Source of the DNA: Planctomycetota bacterium
Lineage (GTDB): Bacteria; Planctomycetota; Planctomycetia; Pirellulales; UBA1268
Reading direction: 5' to 3'
Length of the DNA stretch: 37,855 bases
NCBI GenBank assembly: GCA_029978905.1
Contig: JAPOIM010000044.1
Coordinates: 1 to 37,855, forward strand
Of this stretch, positions 32,423-37,855 are shown in pieces (the stretch's first letter is position 1; each line of letters starts with the position of its first letter). The notes below the pieces were generated by a model, which made no database searches, was not told the DNA's origin, and saw nothing but the letters and a program-made list of their open reading frames with translations. Made by a program: the position numbers and the translations under genes.

Positions 32423-33370
32423 ATGGTCGTCCGACCAAACCGGTCTGCGTTTACCCTTGTCGAACTGCTTGTCGTGATCGCCATCATCGGCGTCTTGGTT
32501 GGGCTGCTCTTGCCGGCCGTGCAGTCTGCCCGTGAGGCTGCCCGCCGCTCGAGTTGTCAAAACAATCTCAAGCAGCAGGGTCTGGCGATGCACATGCACC
32601 ACGACAGTTTTGATCGCATGCCGTCGGGGTATGTGTCTCCCGGCGTCGCTGCCTCGGATCCGGCGTCTGCCGAGACAAGTCTCGGCTACGCTTGGGGGTT
32701 GCTGATCCTCCCCTACCTGGAGGAGCGTGCGCTCAGCGATGGGCTTGATCAAAGCCTGGAGGCGACGGATCCCGCCAACGTTGCGATCGTCAGCCAGGCA
32801 AAGATCTCGACGTTTCAGTGTGCCACCGACAGCCCACCCACGCATTTTGACGTGACGGGCAGCGCGGGGGCCGTATCACTCCCGAGCTCGAACTACGCGG
32901 CCATCCTCGGCTACAACGACGTGTCGGCGACTCCGGGGAAGGGGACTGGGGTGTACTACCGCAACAGCCGTCATCGGTTTGCCGACATCAAAGACGGCAC
33001 GTCGAAAACGATTTGCGTTGGCGAACGAAAGCATCTGCATGACTTTGGGATCTCGCCAGGAATTGCGGCCAACACCACCTGGTATGCCGCAATCCCGGGC
33101 GTGTTGCGACCCGCGGGGATGGCGATGATGCCGATGCACAAGGAAGGGCCCGGATCGCTGGTGGTTGGGCACGTTGGGCAGCCGGGAATGGGAATGGGCA
33201 AAACGCCCAATCACACCAACCACATCGTGCACTACAGCAGCCAGCACCCCGGGGGCGTGATGTTTTTGCTGTGCGATGGCTCGACGCACTTTATTCGTGA
33301 CGACATCGACTACAACACCTTTCGCAACCTCGGCGAGCGGGCCGATGGGAATGTGGTGAGCGACTACTGA
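32423..33370 (+). CDS. DUF1559 family pseudopilin-like protein
   Basis: A 315-residue protein with a type IV pilin-like N-terminus: RSAFTLVELLVVIAIIGVLV, with cleavage and N-methylation expected before F of FTLVE. The family's SAREAARRSSCQNNLKQQ segment follows immediately. The C-terminal signature GGVMFLLCDGSTHFI matches the H-x9-DG element of DUF1559. Such proteins occur in many tens of copies in planctomycete genomes and are thought to be secreted or surface pseudopilins; the function is not established. The ATG at 32423 follows GAGGAAG. It is followed by an imperfect stem-loop (33387-33434) that may end its transcript. Confidence 0.92.
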   Translation: MVVRPNRSAFTLVELLVVIAIIGVLVGLLLPAVQSAREAARRSSCQNNLKQQGLAMHMHHDSFDRMPSGYVSPGVAASDPASAETSLGYAWGLLILPYLEERALSDGLDQSLEATDPANVAIVSQAKISTFQCATDSPPTHFDVTGSAGAVSLPSSNYAAILGYNDVSATPGKGTGVYYRNSRHRFADIKDGTSKTICVGERKHLHDFGISPGIAANTTWYAAIPGVLRPAGMAMMPMHKEGPGSLVVGHVGQPGMGMGKTPNHTNHIVHYSSQHPGGVMFLLCDGSTHFIRDDIDYNTFRNLGERADGNVVSDY

Positions 33371-33386
33371 CCGTTGGGGACCATCG

Positions 33387-33434
33387 CTGCCACCACCACG
33401 TCGAGCGCATGCAACGCGTTGGTGGTGGCGGCAG
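33387..33434 (+). repeat. Imperfect stem-loop after the DUF1559 gene
   Basis: The arms CTGCCACCACCA (33387-33398) and TGGTGGT-GGC-GGCAG (33420-33434) can pair over 12 base pairs with a 3-base bulge and a 21-base loop. It begins 17 bases after the DUF1559 stop. There is no T-run, so if it acts in termination or mRNA protection it is not a classical intrinsic terminator. Confidence 0.35.
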
Positions 33435-33457
33435 ATGCGCGGGCGTGGAATCCACCA

Positions 33458-35671
33458 ATGTTAAACACCATGCAAACGATCCGAATCGCCTTGGCATTCG
33501 CGGTGACGGCCCTGCCGAGCCTGGCTGCGGTTTACGGGCAGGGCACTCGAGATACCATGCCCGACACCTGGACCGCGACCGATGCGCTTGGTCGCACGGT
33601 GCCGGGGTTCGCCGAGTGCGGGCCTCCCCGTGCAGACCGCACCGTGGCGATGTTTTACTTTCTCTGGCTGGGGCCACACGCCCGCGGTGGCCCGTACGAC
33701 ATTTCAAAGATTCTGGACCAGAACCCGGCGGCGATGAGCGAGCCGGAGAACCCACTCTGGGGGCCTTTGGGCAGCCCGCACCACTGGGGCGAATCGCTCC
33801 TTGGCTATTACGACTCGAGCGATCCGTACGTCCTCGCGAAGCACGCGCAGATGCTCGCCGACGCGGGTGTCGATGTCGTGGTTTTTGATGTCACCAACCA
33901 GCACACCTACACAGACAACGCCAAGGCTCTGCTCGACGCGTTTGCTCGCGTGAGGAAGAACGGCGGCCGGACGCCGCAGGTTGCATTTCTCTGTCCGTTC
34001 TGGACGCCTGCGGCAGTCGTCCGGCAGCTCGTCCGTGACCTTTACGAGCCGCGAGTGCACGAAGCGCTCTGGTTCCGCTGGGAGGGCAAGCCGTTGATCC
34101 TCGCCGACCCCGATCGCATCGATGAAGGCCCACGGTACGACACGAGTGACACTCCTGTTCGCCTCGTGGAGGGGCACACGCTCGGCCAAAGCTTTACGGC
34201 CACAAAGCCGCTGGCAGCGGTGGAAGTGCGGCTCCCCACGTGGCAAGCGACAGGCTCCGCGGTCACGATCACCCTCCGCGATGCGGCGACGGGAGAGCAG
34301 CGTGGCGAGCAGGAGTGCACGGGCATTGGAGACAATGACTGGGTAGGGCTGCGTTTTGATCCGCCGCTGCCGGCTGGTGGCTATGCGGTGGAGCTCTCGC
34401 AGCCGCGGGGAACGATCGGCTGGTGGAGCAGCGGTAGCGATGCGGTGCAGGGAGGCCACGCCGTTGAGGACGGCGAGCCCGTGGCGGGAGACCGTTCGCT
34501 GCGACTTGCGTATCGCGATGCTGAAGTCGACAGGCTCCTCGCCACATTCACCTTTCGCTCGCCGCAGCCGGACTACTTTCAGGGGCCCACAAAACCCAAC
34601 ATGTGGAGCTGGCTCGAGGTCTTCCCGCAGCACGTCTTTCACAACAGTCGCGGCGAGAAAGAGCAGATGTCGGTTGGTGTGGCGCAGAACGCCGTGGGGA
34701 ACCGGCTGGGCTCGATGAGCGAGCCCGGAGCGCGCGGCCGCAGTTTTCGATCCGACGGGAAGGACCCGTCGCCTGGAAGTGTTGCCCTGGGGCTTAACTT
34801 CGCGGAGCAGTTTGAGCGAGCCCTTGCGGAAGACCCGCGGACGGTTTTTGTCACCGGCTGGAATGAGTGGATCGCTGGCCTTCACCATGAGTTTAATGGC
34901 GTGCGGCAGCCGGTGATTTTTGTCGATCAGTTTGATCAGGAACACAGCCGCGACATTGAACCGATGAAGGGTGGGCACAGCGATGCCTACTACATGCAGT
35001 TGGTGAGCTTTGTCCGTCGCTACAAGGGCGTCCGGCCAATCCCACCGGCGAGCCCGCCACGACATCTGGAGATCAACCGCGACTTCACGCAGTGGGAAGG
35101 CGTGAAGCCGGTGTATCTCGATGACGCGGGAGACACGCTGCACCGCGACTGGCCGGGGTACAACGACCACGTTCGGTACGTCAACCGCAGCGGTCGCAAC
35201 GATCTTGTGCTCGCTCAGGTGGCACGGGACAACGACCACGTGTTTTTCCACGCCCAGACGCACGCGCCCCTCACGCGCCCCGAGGGGGAGACCTGGATGC
35301 TGTTGCTGATCGACACCGATGGTCAGCGGGAAACCGGCTGGGAGGGCTACGACGTGCTTGTCAATCGACACCGCAACGCCAACGGAACCTGCTCGATTGA
35401 GGAAAACGCTGGAGGTTGGAACTGGCGGACGGTTGGTGAGGCTCCGCTCTCCTTTGAAGGGCGGAATCTCCATCTCGCGGTCCCGAAAACATTGCTGGCA
35501 CGCGGTGGCGATCCGTTGCAGGTGGACTTCACCTGGGCCGACAACATCGAGTCAGGTGAGGTGATGAGTTTCTATACGGATGGCGACGTGGCCCCCAATG
35601 GGCGGTTTCGCTACCGGTACACCACGGTCCCCGGAGAAGTGTCGGGCGAGCCTGCGGCAGCGGGAGAGTGA
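33458..35671 (+). CDS. GH71/GH99-like glycosidase with inserted sandwich and C-terminal CBM9-like domain
   Basis: A 737-residue exported protein. Signal peptide about 1-28. A (beta/alpha)8-type catalytic domain starts at about residue 60: MFYFLWLGPHARGGPYD, GSPHHWGESLLGYYD, LADAGVDVVVFDVTNQ. It continues at about 363 with FTFRSPQPDYFQGPTKP and FVTGWNEW (about 465-472), wording typical of GH71/GH99/WbsX-like families. Between these, residues about 227-353 form a beta-rich insert (GQSFTATKPLAAVEVRLP) like a carbohydrate-binding sandwich. Residues about 540-735 resemble CBM9/DOMON-like domains (FTQWEGVKPVYLDDAG, WMLLLIDTDGQRETGWEGYD). The substrate is unknown; known relatives act on mannans or alpha-glucans. 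The ATG at 33458 has GTGGA 8 bases upstream; ATG at 33470 is an alternative. Confidence 0.75.
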   Translation: MLNTMQTIRIALAFAVTALPSLAAVYGQGTRDTMPDTWTATDALGRTVPGFAECGPPRADRTVAMFYFLWLGPHARGGPYDISKILDQNPAAMSEPENPLWGPLGSPHHWGESLLGYYDSSDPYVLAKHAQMLADAGVDVVVFDVTNQHTYTDNAKALLDAFARVRKNGGRTPQVAFLCPFWTPAAVVRQLVRDLYEPRVHEALWFRWEGKPLILADPDRIDEGPRYDTSDTPVRLVEGHTLGQSFTATKPLAAVEVRLPTWQATGSAVTITLRDAATGEQRGEQECTGIGDNDWVGLRFDPPLPAGGYAVELSQPRGTIGWWSSGSDAVQGGHAVEDGEPVAGDRSLRLAYRDAEVDRLLATFTFRSPQPDYFQGPTKPNMWSWLEVFPQHVFHNSRGEKEQMSVGVAQNAVGNRLGSMSEPGARGRSFRSDGKDPSPGSVALGLNFAEQFERALAEDPRTVFVTGWNEWIAGLHHEFNGVRQPVIFVDQFDQEHSRDIEPMKGGHSDAYYMQLVSFVRRYKGVRPIPPASPPRHLEINRDFTQWEGVKPVYLDDAGDTLHRDWPGYNDHVRYVNRSGRNDLVLAQVARDNDHVFFHAQTHAPLTRPEGETWMLLLIDTDGQRETGWEGYDVLVNRHRNANGTCSIEENAGGWNWRTVGEAPLSFEGRNLHLAVPKTLLARGGDPLQVDFTWADNIESGEVMSFYTDGDVAPNGRFRYRYTTVPGEVSGEPAAAGE

Positions 35672-35700
35672 ATCGCCCTCGGCCAACCGCCCTGTCTGCT

Positions 35701-35708
35701 GGTATGAT
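35701..35708 (+). promoter_or_regulatory. Putative extended -10 box for the DUF1501 gene
   Basis: CTGG-TATGAT (GGTATGAT with a preceding T, so TGn + TATGAT) ends 27 bases before the ATG at 35736. It is followed by the strong ribosome site AGGGGAGGAG. This is the copy closest to the bacterial TATAAT consensus. Confidence 0.45.
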
Positions 35709-35735
35709 TCACTCAGATCAGGGGAGGAGAAACCG

Positions 35736-37019
35736 ATGCTTCGTCGCGATTTTCTGACCGTCACGGGAGCCGGGATACTGGCTGCTGGGCAACGTGGACC
35801 GTGGGCACGTGGCAGTGATGTCTCGGTTCCGCGTGGCACCGCTGAGCATGTGATCATGCTCTGGATGGGGGGCGGCCAGTCTCAGGTCGACACCTGGGAT
35901 CAGAAGCGGGTTACCAAGGACGGCCGCAAGGACCCCGGCTCTGCCTACCCAGGTATCTCCACGGCCATTCCGGGCGTCGAGATTTGTGAACATCTCTCGA
36001 TGATGGCCCCGAGGATGGACCGCTGCGTGCCGGTGCGCTCCGTGCACCATGAAGTGATCGATGAGCATGGGGCTGCGGCCTACCGCATGCATGTGGGCCG
36101 TCCCGTGAGCGGCACGGTGATCTATCCCAGCCTGGCGTCGATCGTGTCGGCCTTGAAGGGGCCGGGCAGCGATCTGATGCCGAGCTACGTGCTGATGGGG
36201 CAGCCCTCTGCGGGGCGGAACCCTGGCTTTCTCGGCGCGGAGCATGGGCCGCTGGTGGTCACGAGCACGACGGCGGGGCCTCGAGGACTGGTGCGGCCAG
36301 CACGCATCTCTGACGAGAGGGCCGCGCGACGAAGGGCAATGCTCACTGATGCCGAAGATCGCTTCCTCGCGGAGTCGGGGCAGGATCCTCGCGTGGCAGG
36401 CGACATCGCCGTGGCCCGCACCGGATTCAAGTTGGCGGGGCCCGAGTTTATGGGAAGCTTCGACCTGACGCAGGAGCCTGCCGACCTGCGTGAAAACTAC
36501 GGGGACGAGTTTGGGCAGCGGTGCCTGCTCGCCCGTCGCCTGGTGGAGCGCGGCTGCCGGTTTGTGGAGGTCTCGTATGACCTCAACTTCAAGAACGGCA
36601 CTGGCTGGGACACACACAACGAAGGTCAGCAGGGACAGCACCACCTGATTCAAAGCCTCGACAGGGCGATGGCCACGCTGCTTGATGACCTCGAAGAGAA
36701 GAAACTGCTCGACAAGACGTTGATTGTGGTCTCGGGTGAGTTTGGGAGGCCATCCGGCTTTGACAGCCAAGGTGGCCGCGGCCATCAGGGCAAGGCGTTT
36801 TCGGTCGTGCTCGCAGGCGGCGGGCTGAGGAACGGCCAAGCGATTGGCACGACCGACGAGCTCTGCGAAACGATTGTGGAGCAGCCGGTATCGGTGCCCG
36901 ACCTCTTTGCCACGATCCTCGCCGCGACCGGGTGTGATCCTGCAGAAACGCTGTACGCGGGCGACCGCCCTGTTCCGGCAACGGACCGTGGCGTGCCGAT
37001 TCCGCAACTCTTTGGCTAG
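35736..37019 (+). CDS. DUF1501 family protein (Tat-exported)
   Basis: A 427-residue protein with a short twin-arginine signal (MLRRDFLTVTGAG). DUF1501 proteins belong to the alkaline-phosphatase/sulfatase-like superfamily. Visible family elements are HVIMLWMGGGQSQVDTWD near the start, EICEHLSMMAPRMDR, VRSVHHEV, TGWDTHNEGQQGQ, and VVSGEFGR with the later GRGHQGKAFSVVLAGGGL. Common relatives have GRDHW at that last site; here it is GRGHQ. The biochemical function is unknown; the family often forms a cassette with DUF1549/DUF1553 proteins, which here is split by three genes. The ATG at 35736 is preceded by AGGGGAGGAG and a GGTATGAT promoter-like box, suggesting it has its own promoter. The hydrolase gene at 37058 follows after 38 bases. 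Confidence 0.9.
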   Translation: MLRRDFLTVTGAGILAAGQRGPWARGSDVSVPRGTAEHVIMLWMGGGQSQVDTWDQKRVTKDGRKDPGSAYPGISTAIPGVEICEHLSMMAPRMDRCVPVRSVHHEVIDEHGAAAYRMHVGRPVSGTVIYPSLASIVSALKGPGSDLMPSYVLMGQPSAGRNPGFLGAEHGPLVVTSTTAGPRGLVRPARISDERAARRRAMLTDAEDRFLAESGQDPRVAGDIAVARTGFKLAGPEFMGSFDLTQEPADLRENYGDEFGQRCLLARRLVERGCRFVEVSYDLNFKNGTGWDTHNEGQQGQHHLIQSLDRAMATLLDDLEEKKLLDKTLIVVSGEFGRPSGFDSQGGRGHQGKAFSVVLAGGGLRNGQAIGTTDELCETIVEQPVSVPDLFATILAATGCDPAETLYAGDRPVPATDRGVPIPQLFG

Positions 37020-37057
37020 CAGCGCTCGAGATCTCTGGCGACAAGGAGCTGACCGCT

Positions 37058-37855
37058 TTGACAACATGGCAACGGGTGGGGGCGATCGGGGTTGTGGTCG
37101 TCGGCTTTCTGCTCTGCTCGGCATCTGGCATCGCAGACGACGCATTTCCTGGCGATGTCAGTGACTTCCACGGGTACACGATGTACACCGATGCCGAGAC
37201 CGGTCGGCGGATTGTGGTCCCCAAGCAGGTAGCCGAGGGACAACCCTGGGTGTGGCGGGCGCGCTTCTGGGGGCACGAACCGCAGTTTGACGTGGCCATG
37301 CTCGAACGCGGCTTCCATCTCGCGTTTTGCGATGTGGCCGATCTGTTTGGCTCGCCGCAGGCGGTGGCCGTGGGCAACGCCTTTTATCGCGACTTGGTGG
37401 AGCAGCATGGCTTTGCCTCCAGGCCGGTGCTCGAGGGGATGAGCCGCGGGGGCTTGTTTATCTACAACTGGGCCGCGGCAAACCCGAAGTGTGTGACGGC
37501 GATCTACGGTGATGCGCCCGTGATGGACATCAAGAGCTGGCCTGGCGGAACGCGGGCTGGCAAGTCGGGCCCAGGGGCTGATCTGTGGGAGAACTGCCTG
37601 CGGGCGTACGGTCTCACGCACGAGGAAGGACTGCAGGCGACCGTGAATCCGATCGACAACCTCGCGCCACTCGCAAAGGCCGGCATCCCCATCGTGCATG
37701 TGGTGGGCGACGCCGATGAGGTCGTGCCGGTTTCCGAAAACACGGCGATCGCTGAAGAGCGATACCTTGCTGCTGGCGGCACGTTCCTGGTGATCCACAA
37801 GCCAGGGGTCGGCCATCACCCGCATTCGCTGAAAGATCCGACACCACTCGTCGAC
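37058..37855 (+). CDS. Secreted alpha/beta hydrolase, incomplete at right edge
   Basis: At least 266 residues with no stop before the window end. The start is TTG at 37058: AAGGAG lies 9 bases upstream, it begins a clear signal peptide (LTTWQRVGAIGVVVVGFLLC...GIADD), and no suitable ATG lies before the conserved part. The protein shows an alpha/beta hydrolase core with FYRDLVEQHGF, the nucleophile elbow GMSRGG with S129, the acid region VVGDADEVVP, and a late His region PGVGHHPHSL. The triad is therefore complete even though the C-terminus is cut off. It resembles the exported esterase-like hydrolases frequent in Planctomycetota; the substrate is unknown. It probably shares the DUF1501 transcript. 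Confidence 0.8.
   Translation, partial: MTTWQRVGAIGVVVVGFLLCSASGIADDAFPGDVSDFHGYTMYTDAETGRRIVVPKQVAEGQPWVWRARFWGHEPQFDVAMLERGFHLAFCDVADLFGSPQAVAVGNAFYRDLVEQHGFASRPVLEGMSRGGLFIYNWAAANPKCVTAIYGDAPVMDIKSWPGGTRAGKSGPGADLWENCLRAYGLTHEEGLQATVNPIDNLAPLAKAGIPIVHVVGDADEVVPVSENTAIAEERYLAAGGTFLVIHKPGVGHHPHSLKDPTPLVD

Noticed and set aside
33704-35473. Long minus-strand open frame opposite the GH99-like gene
   Set aside because: Antisense shadow with no recognisable motif and no ribosome site or promoter.
35718-37145. Minus-strand open frame opposite the DUF1501 gene
   Set aside because: Composition-driven shadow; the plus strand has a Tat signal, ribosome site and family motifs.
1-37855. CRISPR array, insertion sequence, phage or restriction/defence system
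   Set aside because: No regularly spaced repeats, transposase, integrase, nuclease-methylase pair or toxin-antitoxin pair was seen.

Overview
The window looks like a GC-rich chromosomal segment from a member of the Planctomycetota (Pirellulales-like). This rests on gene families characteristic of that phylum: a DUF1549/DUF1553 protein, a DUF1501 protein, a DUF1559 pseudopilin-like protein, an SHD1-domain protein, HEAT/DUF1080 proteins, Tat-exported Gfo/Idh/MocA oxidoreductases and several secreted sulfatases. It is almost fully coding: 27 genes, no gap longer than about 160 bases, and no rRNA, convincing tRNA, CRISPR array, insertion sequence or prophage gene. Most gene products carry Sec or Tat export signals, so the region mainly serves the cell envelope, periplasm or exterior.

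Layout. (1) 1-1086: two gene fragments on opposite strands, a metzincin protease (minus) and a dienelactone-hydrolase-like enzyme (plus). Each has lost its N-terminal part at the same place near 480-500. (2) 1095-6743: a D-threonine aldolase/D-serine dehydratase-type PLP enzyme diverges from a plus-strand run of sulfatase, Tat-exported Gfo/Idh/MocA oxidoreductase, GNAT acetyltransferase and small YdcZ-type membrane protein. (3) 6712-9321, minus: a second sulfatase followed closely by a GH43 arabinanase-like enzyme. (4) 9453-16680, plus: an AlkD-like DNA glycosylase, an alpha/beta hydrolase, a secreted SGNH esterase, an SHD1 protein with a propeller-like body, and a two-domain protein joining a PL22 oligogalacturonate-lyase-like propeller to a CE12 SGNH esterase. 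(5) 16710-23164, minus: a CE15 glucuronoyl esterase-like protein overlapping a Nudix hydrolase by 4 bases, then a Tat-exported Gfo/Idh/MocA protein 12 bases ahead of a 1047-residue HEAT-repeat protein ending in two DUF1080 domains. (6) 23321-37855, plus: a YncE-like propeller with a di-haem peroxidase domain, an S46 dipeptidyl peptidase, a ThuA-like protein, a LamG-DUF1549-DUF1553 protein, a Cys-rich unknown, a DUF1559 protein, a GH71/GH99-like glycosidase, a DUF1501 protein and the start of an alpha/beta hydrolase.

How the genes may work together. The shared theme is breakdown of complex, partly sulfated and esterified plant or algal polysaccharides: sulfatases, arabinanase, pectin-type lyase and acetylesterase, glucuronoyl esterase, and a possible 3-keto-glycoside route (Gfo/Idh/MocA oxidation, then DUF1080 cleavage). 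No SusC/SusD pair, TonB receptor, sugar transporter or dedicated regulator is visible, so this is not a Bacteroidetes-style PUL. The most interesting items are the PL22-CE12 fusion with altered metal-ligand positions, the Gfo/HEAT-(DUF1080)2 operon, the GH99-like barrel with an inserted sandwich domain, the sulfatase with an unusual CSGSR active-site motif, the head-to-head truncation at about 490, and a recurring GGTATGNT promoter-like element.
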